The notes beneath the pieces are model-generated. The model was not told where the DNA came from. It was given only the letters and a program-made list of their open reading frames with translations, and did no database searches. Both the position numbers and the translations under genes were made by a program. DNA of 64,000 nt from an uncultured Poribacteria bacterium (GTDB lineage Bacteria; Poribacteria; WGA-4E; WGA-3G), in NCBI GenBank assembly GCA_951813545.1, contig OX638352.1:4480835-4544834 (forward strand). Reading direction: 5' to 3'. Shown piece after piece: positions 1-9,267 of this stretch. Positions within the stretch are counted from its first letter, which is position 1; every line of letters begins with the position of its first letter.

Positions 1-15
1 TTAGTTATCGGTCAT
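1..15. repeat. Edge of a TTATCGGT-type interspersed repeat
   Basis: The first bases (TTAGTTATCGGTCAT) match one arm of the interspersed repeat family seen again near 24.5, 29.3, 43.1 and 45.2 kb. Only the arm is inside the window, so this is a weak call. The remaining bases up to 74 hold no gene that I can support. Confidence 0.3.
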
Positions 16-74
16 CCCAAAAGAGTACTCTCCTTGGTAATAACTAGTAATCTGTCGGTGTTCCAGCAGCGTTG

Positions 75-815
75 CTACCCTAGCCGATAGGAAAAATTGG
101 GTCCAAAATAGAGATCTCTCGCAGTTTCACTGTTAATCAGTTCTATAGGCGTTCCAGTGAGCGTAATTTTTCCATCAACGATGATGTATGCCCTGTCAAC
201 AATGTCGAGGGTTTCAGCGGCATTGTGATCTGTAATAAGCACCCCTAAGTTGCGGTCGCGTAAATGCGCGATGAGCTGCTTAATATCAGCGACGGCAATC
301 GGATCTATTCCAGAAAGCGGTTCATCGAGCAAAATGAAATCGGGTTGTGCAGCGAGTGCTCGTGCTATCTCTGCGCGGCGACACTCACCTCCCGAGAGCG
401 TATATGCTTTGCGTGGTAAAAGGTTAGAAATTCCGAGTTCGTCTGTCAATTCGCGGATACGTGGTTCCCGCTCCGATTTCGGGACACCTTGCACCTCAAG
501 AATTGCCTCAATGTTCTGTTGAACCGTCAGTTTACGGAAAATCGATGTCTCTTGCGCAAGGTAGCCGATGCCGAGCCTTGCACGCTTATACATTGGGTAG
601 AAGGTGATGTCCTTATTGTTGTAGGTGATCCTACCAGCATTCGGACGGATCAACCCAACTACCATGTAAAATGTCGTCGATTTTCCGGCACCGTTGGGAC
701 CGAGTAAGCCGACAACTTCGCCCTGCTGTACTGACAGGCTTACCTCGTTAACAACGATGGGACCGCGCCGTGTATAGCGTTTTACGAGTCTGTGTGCTTG
801 TAGTTCTATTGCCAC
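75..815 (-). CDS. lptB: LPS export ABC transporter ATP-binding protein LptB
   Basis: This is the cytoplasmic ATPase that powers extraction of lipopolysaccharide from the inner membrane by the LptB2FG complex. Its 246 residues match the usual family length of about 240. A Walker A motif GPNGAGKST lies near residue 39, the ABC signature LSGGE near 141, and the Walker B stretch FILLDEP with a following switch His (ITDHN) near 160-195. The family-typical segment YLAQETSIFRKLT after the Q-loop distinguishes LptB from amino-acid transporters such as LivF. It is the last gene of a minus-strand set (lpxL, lptC, lptA-like, lptB), which agrees with the assignment. A 267-bp spacer separates it from the lptA-like gene, so it may have its own promoter. 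Confidence 0.93.
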   Translation of the reverse strand: MAIELQAHRLVKRYTRRGPIVVNEVSLSVQQGEVVGLLGPNGAGKSTTFYMVVGLIRPNAGRITYNNKDITFYPMYKRARLGIGYLAQETSIFRKLTVQQNIEAILEVQGVPKSEREPRIRELTDELGISNLLPRKAYTLSGGECRRAEIARALAAQPDFILLDEPLSGIDPIAVADIKQLIAHLRDRNLGVLITDHNAAETLDIVDRAYIIVDGKITLTGTPIELINSETARDLYFGPNFSYRLG

Positions 816-1082
816 GATTTTTTAACTATGATACCTCGCTATAATCAACCTATTGGATTAATCTATCTAATGTGAATGTGAAGCAAAAACAAATTGTGCT
901 TTATCAATAGGATAACTTGCTTTTATTTTATTTTTCTCCATCAAAGATAATCACACTTTCCACTGCATCGAGAAAAAACCTATGAAATTTATAACGTTTT
1001 AAAACTACGTAACGCATCTATCGTGCGAGGCGTTGACAAAAAGTTTCCAAAAGACACAAAGCCCTCGGATAACACACTTGAC

Positions 1083-2042
1083 TTAATTGTCCGAGGATTC
1101 TTCCGTTTCGGGATCTGAGTCTGCATCATCGAGGTTTCCAGTGTCCGTATCAGTTTCCTCTTCCGAATCCGCATCTTCAGAGTTGTCAGCATCTGTACCA
1201 GTTTCCTCTTCTGCGTCACCGTCGGCATCATCAGTCTCAGGGTCCGGGTCTTCTTGCGCCGAATCTTCTGTCTCCTCAGGAGCAGTTGCGGAGGTTTCTT
1301 CCTCGCCGTTGCTTTCACCAGTTTCGGCGTTCTCATCTTCTTCTGGACTTACCGGTGCCACTTGTGTAACGGTAACCTTAAATTTAACATCACCCTCAGC
1401 AGTCTGTTTCCCAGTCAACCGATTGAAAGTGAAGAATTTGGTTTCGAGCCGATCCTTGTTTTGTAAGACGACAACGTTATCTTTAAGCGTAATGGTACTT
1501 GTGAGGTTGTCCATGATAGCATGGTCACAGGTAGCAAAAATATCTTGATCTCGGATTTCTACATTGCCCTCAGCGACGATTTCTGTTGTCGTATCAGTTT
1601 CTAAATCGCGCTTGAGAGTGATCTTGTCAGCGTTGAGAAACCCAATTTCAATTCCTTGCTCGTTACGCCGAACCGTCTTGGCTTCGTCAATAAGAATCGT
1701 TATACCTTCCTGCTCATAACTCTCCATTCTCTTTGAAGTGCCGGTAATTGTTTCTTGAGTCATTTCTGCTGTGGCATCCGTGTTTTCAGCAGTGTCGGTT
1801 TCTTGAGCGGTGTTCTCTGTCGTTTGCGTTCCCGTACTGTTAGCGGTTGAACGAGGTTCTTCTGTTTCCGTATCCTCCGCCCCAAAAGCTAGGGAAATAA
1901 GACAGGCAAAAAGTATTAGGAAACCGGCGTACGCGCAAGAATTGCAAAATTTGCGAAGCTGAAATCTATGTTCGCGTCTATTCTGGTTCAATCGAGGTTT
2001 TATGATGTTCATGCGTTTTCTCATCTTTTGGATAAATTTCAA
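1083..2042 (-). CDS. lptA: LptA/OstA-like periplasmic LPS-transport protein with acidic tail
   Basis: This is a probable periplasmic bridge protein carrying LPS between inner and outer membrane. A basic N-terminus is followed by a hydrophobic signal segment near residues 36-54, then a Ser/Thr/Glu-rich linker. The OstA/LptA-like beta-jellyroll is at about residues 105-225, with recurring pieces such as AEGNVEIRDQD, LKDNVVVLQNKD and AEGDVKFKV. Met1, Met7 and Met11 are possible starts, and all overlap the end of lptC. The last ~95 residues are almost only Glu, Asp, Ser, Thr, Gly and Ala, which is unusual for LptA. The neighbouring lptB and lptC support the function. The symbol rests on fold pattern and context, not on strong sequence identity. 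Confidence 0.72.
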   Translation of the reverse strand: MKFIQKMRKRMNIIKPRLNQNRREHRFQLRKFCNSCAYAGFLILFACLISLAFGAEDTETEEPRSTANSTGTQTTENTAQETDTAENTDATAEMTQETITGTSKRMESYEQEGITILIDEAKTVRRNEQGIEIGFLNADKITLKRDLETDTTTEIVAEGNVEIRDQDIFATCDHAIMDNLTSTITLKDNVVVLQNKDRLETKFFTFNRLTGKQTAEGDVKFKVTVTQVAPVSPEEDENAETGESNGEEETSATAPEETEDSAQEDPDPETDDADGDAEEETGTDADNSEDADSEEETDTDTGNLDDADSDPETEESSDN

Positions 2043-2655
2043 ATTGATTGTTTTTCATTTCTACGGTTTTAAGTGTCGGATTTGCATACATTTGTGTTCC
2101 GACCCAAGTGGAATCTCCACGTACGAGTGTAGCTTCGTCCGGAGCATATAGTCTACCCATCTGGTCTTGCCAATCGAGTATCTCAGTATATAAAGTGCCA
2201 TCTTTGCTGACACCAACGACATTTCCTGTGAGGTGCAGATTGTCCCTTTTGCTACCCGTAAGAAGGTGTTTACCCTTTTGGCTTCTCAAGGTAATAGAAA
2301 CAGCACCGTTTTCAAAAATCTCAACAGTCGGATTTTCCACTTCAATATAACTTCCGTGAAACGTTGAAGAGTCTCCGACAAGTGTCCATTTGATGATGCC
2401 TGCCTCGGTGTGTTGCGTAGAAAACCGCTCCAATTTCTGTGTTGGGACTGTTTCTACAGATTCATCAGTTACACCGACCGGGGTTTCTGTATTTTTACAA
2501 CAAATTACGCAAAGTAGCAGACAAAGATACAACCACGTGCTACTGATTTTGCTAAGGTTGTGTTTTCCACCGTCGATGCATCCAAATCCACTGCGCTGGG
2601 TATTGTCGAATGTAAGATTCAATGATTTTTGTGAATCGTTGTGTATTGATAACAA
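1978..2655 (-). CDS. lptC: LptC-like LPS export lipoprotein
   Basis: This is a predicted inner-membrane-anchored periplasmic subunit handing LPS from LptB2FG to LptA. A hydrophobic stretch ending in LLLCVICCK near residues 42-54 looks like a lipoprotein signal or anchor. The rest is a beta-rich domain with the LptC-type order (a proximal strand set, then GNVVGVSKDGTLYTE and DEATLVRGDSTWVG, then an ending like the LPS-export 'LKTVEMKNNQFEIY' element). The ATG at 2655 gives a 104-bp overlap with lpxL. A non-ATG start (for example TTG) closer to the hydrophobic segment is possible, since no second in-frame ATG precedes it. It overlaps the lptA-like gene at its 3' end, so the genes are probably co-transcribed and translationally coupled. 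Confidence 0.75.
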   Translation of the reverse strand: MLSIHNDSQKSLNLTFDNTQRSGFGCIDGGKHNLSKISSTWLYLCLLLCVICCKNTETPVGVTDESVETVPTQKLERFSTQHTEAGIIKWTLVGDSSTFHGSYIEVENPTVEIFENGAVSITLRSQKGKHLLTGSKRDNLHLTGNVVGVSKDGTLYTEILDWQDQMGRLYAPDEATLVRGDSTWVGTQMYANPTLKTVEMKNNQFEIYPKDEKTHEHHKTSIEPE

Positions 2656-3424
2656 GATCTTTCTCTCTCACATGTGTCCGTTTCAACGCCAAGGGTGGTT
2701 CAATAATTGCGCGGTGTGAGCCATCGGGTTGACGGATAATGAACGTTGGCAGTATTGCCGCACCTGTTTTGAGCGCAATGGCAACCGGACTATACGGTGT
2801 ATAAGCATGCCTACCGAAAAAATTGACAAAAACACCGTTCACGGCTGTATCTACGTCTGCGACAATTCCGAGCAGTTCATTACGTTTGAGACACCTAAGT
2901 GCGTGGCGCACCCCTGTATCCCGGTCAATGGTAGCATACCCCGCTCTCTCTCGGTAACTGGAGACCAAGGCGTTTAAACGGGGGGAACGCAATTCACGAA
3001 CAATAGGTGTGAGCGGAGCAACTGTGGCAGAAATGCTGGCAGCAAGAAGTTCCCAATTCCCAAAATGCCCTGTTAGAATGATTGCGCCTTTCCCTTGTGC
3101 GAGGGCGTGCTCCACATGTTCAGTCCCTTCAAAAGTAACATATCGTTGAATCTGCTTCCTATCTAAACGCGGGAACTGCATGAATTCCACGACAGTTTTA
3201 CCTAAGTTTTCAAAACACTGTTTTGCTATTACTTTGACCCGACGTTCGTCCGAGAGCGTCAGACTGTGCCGTAAGTGTTCACATGTCAACTCTCTTTGCT
3301 GCGGTGCCAGCCAAAATACTAGGGCACCTAACCACCCACCGATAGTCAATGTTACGGGGCGCGGCAGTCGAGATACACAGAATCCGATCAATTTGGCAGC
3401 AAACTCATAACACCAGTCTTTCAT
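2552..3424 (-). CDS. lpxL: Lipid A biosynthesis acyltransferase (LpxL/HtrB family)
   Basis: This enzyme would transfer a secondary acyl chain to a lipid A precursor at the inner membrane. The protein has 290 residues, typical of the LpxL/HtrB/MsbB group. The catalytic HX4E motif is present as HFGNWE near residue 119. An N-terminal hydrophobic segment lies at about residues 22-40, and the C-terminal WIWMHRRW signature near residue 280 is typical. It is the first gene of the minus-strand LPS set, and its end overlaps lptC. The start at 3424 has no strong ribosome-binding site. The acyl donor cannot be read from sequence. Confidence 0.9.
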   Translation of the reverse strand: MKDWCYEFAAKLIGFCVSRLPRPVTLTIGGWLGALVFWLAPQQRELTCEHLRHSLTLSDERRVKVIAKQCFENLGKTVVEFMQFPRLDRKQIQRYVTFEGTEHVEHALAQGKGAIILTGHFGNWELLAASISATVAPLTPIVRELRSPRLNALVSSYRERAGYATIDRDTGVRHALRCLKRNELLGIVADVDTAVNGVFVNFFGRHAYTPYSPVAIALKTGAAILPTFIIRQPDGSHRAIIEPPLALKRTHVREKDLVINTQRFTKIIESYIRQYPAQWIWMHRRWKTQP

Positions 3425-3721
3425 TGGTTAAATAGTATACTAGATTTCTCGCAAAATTACAAAGAAAAATGTAAAGGGACACAAATCCTCCCGCGTATCG
3501 GCAGAATTTGGTACTTTAGTTGCATTATAGGTAGATTTCCTTTATTTTTTAGAATGTCCCATCGTCCATAAGGCGACACATTTATGCAAGGTATCGCGAC
3601 TATAGTGAAGGGATCCCAAGCGGAGAATTGAAATTACGAGAGAACGCAACGCATCTGGTTACAGATGAAATATCGCTTGATTTGCATCGTAACCTGTGAT
3701 AAGTTATAGGGTAGAAACGGA
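3425..3721. promoter_or_regulatory. Divergent intergenic region lpxL / MATE
   Basis: About 300 AT-rich bases separate the divergent lpxL and MATE genes. They must hold both promoters, but I see no clear operator or convincing -35/-10 pair. No ORF or RNA gene is supported here. Confidence 0.4.
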
Positions 3722-5053
3722 ATGGAAACCCCTATGCATAACCCCCAAAACATCAATAAGCAGATCTACCGACTGGCACTTCCCAATATCATCAGCAACT
3801 TCTCTATTCCTCTTTTAGGCGCGGTGGATACTGCCTTAATGGGGCGATTGGAATCCGAACACTACCTCGGTGCGGTCGGTGTTGGTAGTGTTATTTTCAG
3901 TTTCATCTATTGGGGATTTGGGTTTCTCAGAATGGCAACAACAGGATTGACAGCACAAGCCTTCGGAGAGAACAACATCCCTGAATGTGGACGTTTGCTT
4001 TTGCAAGCAACTTTCATCGGTATCACATCAAGTCTGCTACTTTTTATCTTTCAATGGCAGCTTATTGATTTCAGTTTCTTACTTATTGATGCAAGTCCGG
4101 AAGTTGAACATCTTGCCCGTGCCTATTTTCACGTTCGGATCTATGCTGCTCCCGCGACATTGTGCCTACACGCCTTTCACGGTGTTTTTTTAGGTTTACA
4201 GAACGCCCGTTATCCAATGCTATTGACCGTTGTGGTGAATCTCATCAATGTCGTTTTAAATCTGGTGTTTGTGCAGACACTCGGTATGAAGGTCGTGGGT
4301 GTCGCTTTAGCGACTGTCCTTGCACAGTATATCGGATTATTCTTAGCAGTCCTGCTCTTTCTAAGGTATTATCGAGGCATCTTGACCTCGTGGAATTTGC
4401 GAGAGGTTTTAGTGATTCCAAAACTCAAGCGATTCCTCAGCATTAGCGGTGACATTTTCATTAGGACCTGTTGTCTTGTGTTTAGCCACGCCGTTTTTAC
4501 AGCGAAATCAGCGGCTTTGAGTGATACTCTCCTCGCGATTAACACGATCTTGCTTCAGTTTATCAATCTCTTATCCTATGCGATTGACGGACTCGCTTTT
4601 GCGGCGGAGAGTCTGATTGGCAAGTACACAGGGGCACAAGATATACAGAATTTGAAACGGACGACGCGTCAAATCTTCCTCTGGGCGTTTCTGTTTGGCG
4701 GATTGCTTATGTTAATTTTTGTGCTGTTTGGGGAGCACTTGTTGCACCTTTTCACCAATCAGATGCCACTTATCGAACAGGCGAAACCTTATCTCATTTG
4801 GATAATCATCGCTCCTGTTGTCAATGTCGCTGCCTACATTTGGGATGGGATCTTTCTCGGAGCGACTGCTTCTAAGGCATTACGGAATTCTGTTATTATT
4901 TCAACACTGCTCTTTTTAAGTGCTGTTTATCTACTGATACCTTTTGGCAATCACGGTTTATGGGGTGCGTACACACTCCTTCTGATTGCCCGCGGTATCT
5001 CGCTAACGGTGTTAGCACCAAAATACTTGTTTAAACCCGGGAGTTCTGGATAA
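3722..5053 (+). CDS. MATE family multidrug/toxin efflux transporter (DinF-like)
   Basis: This is an integral membrane antiporter of the MOP/MATE superfamily, exporting organic cations or metabolites with Na+ or H+. The 443 residues are normal for the family. About twelve hydrophobic segments are visible in two halves joined near residue 215-235. The N-terminal motif LPNIISNFSIPLLGAVDTALMG and the 'YWGFGFLRMATTGLTAQAFG' type segment (quoted in parts) fit the DinF/NorM group. An alternative in-frame ATG lies 12 bases downstream, and neither start has a strong ribosome-binding site. It stands alone between divergent lpxL and degraded sequence, so its substrate cannot be inferred from context. 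Confidence 0.88.
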   Translation: METPMHNPQNINKQIYRLALPNIISNFSIPLLGAVDTALMGRLESEHYLGAVGVGSVIFSFIYWGFGFLRMATTGLTAQAFGENNIPECGRLLLQATFIGITSSLLLFIFQWQLIDFSFLLIDASPEVEHLARAYFHVRIYAAPATLCLHAFHGVFLGLQNARYPMLLTVVVNLINVVLNLVFVQTLGMKVVGVALATVLAQYIGLFLAVLLFLRYYRGILTSWNLREVLVIPKLKRFLSISGDIFIRTCCLVFSHAVFTAKSAALSDTLLAINTILLQFINLLSYAIDGLAFAAESLIGKYTGAQDIQNLKRTTRQIFLWAFLFGGLLMLIFVLFGEHLLHLFTNQMPLIEQAKPYLIWIIIAPVVNVAAYIWDGIFLGATASKALRNSVIISTLLFLSAVYLLIPFGNHGLWGAYTLLLIARGISLTVLAPKYLFKPGSSG

Positions 5054-5255
5054 TTAGCGTTTGTCATCATGCATTCACCTAAAAACTTGACGAAAAAAAG
5101 GATTTGTGATATTTTATAATTTAGGATACCACTTTAGTAAACGGCGTTGCTGCCATCTTAAGTTTGTTCTTTGGATTGCGCTATTATTGGCATACCGAGG
5201 CGTTTTAACAACATAAAGGGGTTCGTAAACCAGAAACACGAAATGTAAGAGACTC

Positions 5256-5892
5256 GTGAAATTGGAAACCATCGGATATCGGCGATTAGCAATCAGTATT
5301 CCACCGTTGACGGTAGAACTTTCTCACTACGATTAGAAAGTTTTCAAAGATATATCCAGAACTGATGATGCATCCCGCCGAGAGCCACCCCAACCCGACG
5401 ACACAAGGTGCTACGCCAAACAATTATGTACCACCGTCGACTTAAATTATGGATTTCTTAAAAGATATCATTCAGCGTTGTCACCAACGACACAGAAATT
5501 CGCTTCGGCAGCGGAAAACAATTATAACACCTGCGCTGTACAAAAGCCTTCCTTATCACTTCACGGTCTATTGCGCGTGGAGATATCCTGTAAGACTCTA
5601 TGAACTTGAGCAGGCAGACATCTCCTTCATGCCGATAGGACGCGCACCTCAGCACGACCACGGTCCGAGAAATTGTGGCGGCAAACGGTTCTTAGAACGC
5701 CAAGGCATAGAAGATTAGGAAATCGGACGGTGGAACAAATCGTGGGGAATTCAAGTATATACCGGTGTCCCTTCCGAAAGCGATGGTGCACAGTGGCACG
5801 ACATTAATTTTAAATATGAAGCGATCTGTACCGCACCCGATGCTGTTTTAACTTGTGTTAAAGCACTTGTCAACGCTGTTGCGAATCCATTA
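5256..5892 (+). pseudogene. Degraded 5' part of the downstream helicase-like gene
   Basis: The 980-residue ORF that follows begins only with an in-frame TTG at 5893. Its reading frame continues upstream with natural-looking protein (for example GIQVYTGVPSESDGAQWHD at about 5740-5800) back to an in-frame TAG at 5716-5718. Beyond the TAG the same frame stays open to 5449. Between 5256 and 5600 other frames look protein-like (for example a GTG-started VKLETIGYRRLAIS, stopped by TAG at 5334-5336). I read this as an ancestral N-terminal region broken by at least one nonsense change and probably frameshifts. The upstream stretch 5054-5255 shows no supportable gene. Confidence 0.45.
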
Positions 5893-8835
5893 TTGACGCT
5901 ATCGAAGTCCGGTGGTCTCCGTTTCTCTTGCAGAGTACAAGATTACCTTCATCCGAATACTGATGAAGCGAAGCCGTATATCTATAAACATGCGCCGACA
6001 ACAGAAAATCCATACCATCGTGATGTGTTACTTGAAGTCTTTGGTGACGAAAGTTACAGCTGCTGGGATGCGCGCTACGAGATCCTGCGTGGAAATCTCT
6101 TAGATCCGCCTATCATTTCTAAAGAGGTACTCTTCGCTCCTATTGATACACTTCGCACTACACTTCACGAACCCGCACCACCTGGACAAGACCAACTAAA
6201 CCTTGCTCCGCAGACTACCGTTACGTCACCATCCTTCGATTCATATAATCTTGATCTCGCAAAGGAAGCATTTCTGAAGCGCGGGTTTTCCTACGTCCAA
6301 CGAAAAGATGGTATTTACTACTGGACGCTACCCGGTGGCAAAGTAGGCGATGAACACGTATCGCTATGGGAGCAAGAGAGGACTGTGTGGATCCGGGCAT
6401 CTACGCCTGATGCTGGACTACCGACAGAAGCAACACGGATAACAGATGTCTGGGACGATACTGGCATTCTTCCACAGATATCAGATACTGGATTACCTGT
6501 AATAGATAAGGTGCTTGCTGTGCGCGAAGGCGAACTGAGTCCGATGGCGGTGAAGCGTCCATCTCCGGTACTGCATAAGCAGGAACGCGAAAACAAGGTT
6601 TACGGGACACTTGAAGAGAACGCCGCTCAGATGGAGCATGTTTTCAACCGAGATGCGCGTATTCTCGGACTTATTGCTGAAACAGGATCAGGGAAAAGTT
6701 ACGCGGCAGAATCTTATGTCCTCAACGGTGGCGCAATCAGCTTAACGGCTAAACCTTTGTTAGTTGAAGAAGTGGAACAACGCTTTCAAAATCGGAACTT
6801 GCCATCGGTTGTCCGCAAGAGAACTCGAAGATACTTGTGGGAGCAGGTGAAGGAGATACCCGTTGAGGTACGGATGGCAACCCCTTTCCAACACGGCAAT
6901 GTCTGTGAGGATCCCGAACGATGCGACGCGCTTGAGAAAAAGGGTGGAGATCCGAGTGAAAGCATCTGTCCGCAGTGCCCTGTCTATACAGAGTGTCAGC
7001 AGCGTGGCTATCTGTCGCAATTTGCCTCATTAAAAAGTGCTAAGGCACAGATATCCGACCCAGCTAAGCTATTTTTGGATCCAAAACACTCAAGAATAGT
7101 AGAAAAAATACTTGGGCAAGTAGGCGACACAGAGCGGCTTTGTATTATTGATGAATTAAAAGTACATAGAATATTTTTAGGGTGTGATATATCAAAAAGC
7201 ACCTTGGAAGAGTGGCGCATGAACTGGCAAGGGAATGCCTTGGGTAACTTTGCTAACGCCTTGCTAAACGCATTAGAAATCAAAAGCGGATTTGATGATA
7301 ATGCTATTGGACGGGTTCGTGCAGCGATGCAGGCATTTGAACGGCAGGAAGAAACACTCATCCAACAGATGTGCCAAGTCAACATAGCCGGTAAAGTAGT
7401 GACGAGCAATTTTGTTGATGATGAATCCGGCGAGGTGTTGGCACGCTTTGCCCTTAAGTTTGAGAGTGGTGCTTCTGCTTACATTCCTTTGGACACTAAC
7501 GCTACTAATAGACTTACAGGGAAAGAGCTGCCGGTTTTTGAACTTGATGCCTTTGAACTAAACGAAGACGTAAAAATCCCAATGTCAATGACACAAGCGA
7601 TAGAATTAGGCATCTTGGACGCGTCAACCGTGGAAAATATTCGAGCATTCCCGACAGTCTATAAGGATTCAAACTGGACGTTTTGGCATCAGCTCAAACG
7701 TTTTTTTGCACATTACACATGGGATGCTGACGCACCGATGTTGTGGACTGGCTACGACATGAAGTTCTGGATACCCCCAGTGTTGCATCCCAGCGTTAAA
7801 CGTCTTCTGTTCATGTCGTCAACGCTTTTTGAGCGAGAACTCCGACGGGCGTTTCCAGATGAGGAGATTGAAGTCTCCCGCATCAAACCGACAGCGTGGC
7901 TCCCAGAAAATCGGGTTTTTCAGATTCGCACAGGTATCTATCCACGACAAACGATTTTAAACTACGACACTGACTGGAGTGTTGTCGGCATGTCTGAAAT
8001 AGGGCAGCGCTTCTTTCTCGGTATTCAGGCGGAAATTGAGAAGGATCCGAACGTTAAGCATGCAATTATCACTACTGCACCGGTAACGCAGCATTTGCGC
8101 AGCATCGAGGCAAAGGAGAATGTCTGTTTTGTGACAGGTTTGAAAAAGATAGAAGAGTCAGACACGCCTTTTGAAGCAGCGGAAGTCATTTGGATAGTCG
8201 GTGTACCGTACTGGCCACCCGGTCTTATTTGGAGATGGACGCAGATTTTGTTCGGAGACGACGCAAAACCACTCTGTTATGATCGGGAAGTGGAATCTGG
8301 TATCTACAAAGACAAACGCGTCCAGAGTGTTCATGAGCAGAGTTCTGCCGATTTACTTACACAGATTGTAGGTCAAGTGAGGTTGAGCCGCTTACCGAAC
8401 AAGACGGTAGTATTGCTCGCAAGTACACCATTGCCCGACATCACTGATAGGCCTGAAACACAGCTTTTCGATTGGGAGGACTTTGAGGTCGCTGGTGGAT
8501 TGGATAAACTTGCCGAGACAATAGCCACACGCGAGCGTTTTGAAGCAGAACGTGACAATCTTACTGCAGAATCCAGTAGGGAAAAGGTGGAGCATGTTTT
8601 GGGAATCTCCAAAAGCCAAGCAAATCGTGTGTTAATGAAGCTTAGAGGTGGGAAGCGTAAACGTAATCCATTCCGCGATCAGATCTTCTCGCTTCTCTCC
8701 AATGGCGAGAAAAAAACAGCCGAGCTTATTGACGCTATTGATGGACATCCGGGTTCCATAAAAAATGAACTCAAGCGTCTTGTTGATGCTGGTGAAATTG
8801 TAAAAGTTCGGCGGAGTATGTATGCCCTCCCATAG
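5893..8835 (+). CDS. Large helicase-like P-loop ATPase with Cys cluster and C-terminal winged helix
   Basis: I do not recognise a named family. Visible elements are a Walker A motif AETGSGKS near residue 262, a cysteine cluster at about residues 337-368 (C-x6-C-x14-C-x2-C-x5-C), and a Walker-B-like CIIDELK near 416. A late motif QIVGQVRLSR near 824 resembles helicase motif VI. A C-terminal ~90-residue region is helix-turn-helix or winged-helix-like (SKSQANRVLMKL and KTAELIDAIDGHPGSIKNEL). Cysteines placed between motifs I and II recall the Fe-S domain of XPD/DinG-type superfamily 2 helicases. The N-terminal part (LTLSKSGGLRFSCR) is faintly reminiscent of archaeo-eukaryotic-primase-like domains, which is speculative. 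A replication or mobile-element helicase is the best guess. Its true N-terminus appears to be lost in the broken sequence upstream. Confidence 0.7.
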   Translation: MTLSKSGGLRFSCRVQDYLHPNTDEAKPYIYKHAPTTENPYHRDVLLEVFGDESYSCWDARYEILRGNLLDPPIISKEVLFAPIDTLRTTLHEPAPPGQDQLNLAPQTTVTSPSFDSYNLDLAKEAFLKRGFSYVQRKDGIYYWTLPGGKVGDEHVSLWEQERTVWIRASTPDAGLPTEATRITDVWDDTGILPQISDTGLPVIDKVLAVREGELSPMAVKRPSPVLHKQERENKVYGTLEENAAQMEHVFNRDARILGLIAETGSGKSYAAESYVLNGGAISLTAKPLLVEEVEQRFQNRNLPSVVRKRTRRYLWEQVKEIPVEVRMATPFQHGNVCEDPERCDALEKKGGDPSESICPQCPVYTECQQRGYLSQFASLKSAKAQISDPAKLFLDPKHSRIVEKILGQVGDTERLCIIDELKVHRIFLGCDISKSTLEEWRMNWQGNALGNFANALLNALEIKSGFDDNAIGRVRAAMQAFERQEETLIQQMCQVNIAGKVVTSNFVDDESGEVLARFALKFESGASAYIPLDTNATNRLTGKELPVFELDAFELNEDVKIPMSMTQAIELGILDASTVENIRAFPTVYKDSNWTFWHQLKRFFAHYTWDADAPMLWTGYDMKFWIPPVLHPSVKRLLFMSSTLFERELRRAFPDEEIEVSRIKPTAWLPENRVFQIRTGIYPRQTILNYDTDWSVVGMSEIGQRFFLGIQAEIEKDPNVKHAIITTAPVTQHLRSIEAKENVCFVTGLKKIEESDTPFEAAEVIWIVGVPYWPPGLIWRWTQILFGDDAKPLCYDREVESGIYKDKRVQSVHEQSSADLLTQIVGQVRLSRLPNKTVVLLASTPLPDITDRPETQLFDWEDFEVAGGLDKLAETIATRERFEAERDNLTAESSREKVEHVLGISKSQANRVLMKLRGGKRKRNPFRDQIFSLLSNGEKKTAELIDAIDGHPGSIKNELKRLVDAGEIVKVRRSMYALP

Positions 8836-9267
8836 GTATCCCCACCTGAGTCATAAGTATGGTTTTCAGTGGTTATCAGGGAATTAGTAAAATACCTTCT
8901 CGTTCAGAAAATTGTAGTTTTCCCGTTCAATGTGTAATATCCATTTCTGAATCAAGATCCCACCCGTTACGGGGAAGTGAAGAATGGAAATTCACAAGAT
9001 TAGAGGATAGACGTTTCTTGGTTGAACATTGTCCTTCATAGAATTACGGGAATATTTTCCTAGACTTCATTAAATCCCGCCAGTAAGAATTCACGCTCAC
9101 TGTTACATTTAGAACTCGCCCTTACCGTGTGTATGTTTACGGCACACGCCGTGTGCCTATTACTTCGCAGAACTACCTCCGGAAAGCTCTCCGAAAAAAC
9201 TTGAAAACGCTTTGCCATTTATGCTAAACTAAAAATATTATACGCTATTTAAGGAGAACAACACATA
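8836..9267. promoter_or_regulatory. Intergenic region with palindrome and sigma-70-like promoter
   Basis: A perfect short palindrome with 8-bp arms GGCACACG/CGTGTGCC lies at 9141-9157. A related imperfect copy lies near 13.2 kb. Upstream of the epimerase I see a candidate promoter, TTGCCA at 9212-9217 and TATTAT at 9236-9241 with 18-bp spacing, followed by a strong ribosome-binding site AAGGAG at 9251-9256. The rest (8836-9130) holds only a short unsupported ORF. Confidence 0.5.

Noticed and set aside
1087..1548. 153-codon plus-strand ORF rich in Ser and Val
   Set aside because: It is the antisense of the Asp/Glu-rich tail of the LptA-like gene. Its composition is a by-product, and no ribosome-binding site is present.
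5716..5718. In-frame TAG read as a recoded amino acid (for example pyrrolysine)
   Set aside because: Other stops and frame changes occur just upstream (TAG at 5334, TAA at 5443), so decay is simpler. No recoding genes are visible.
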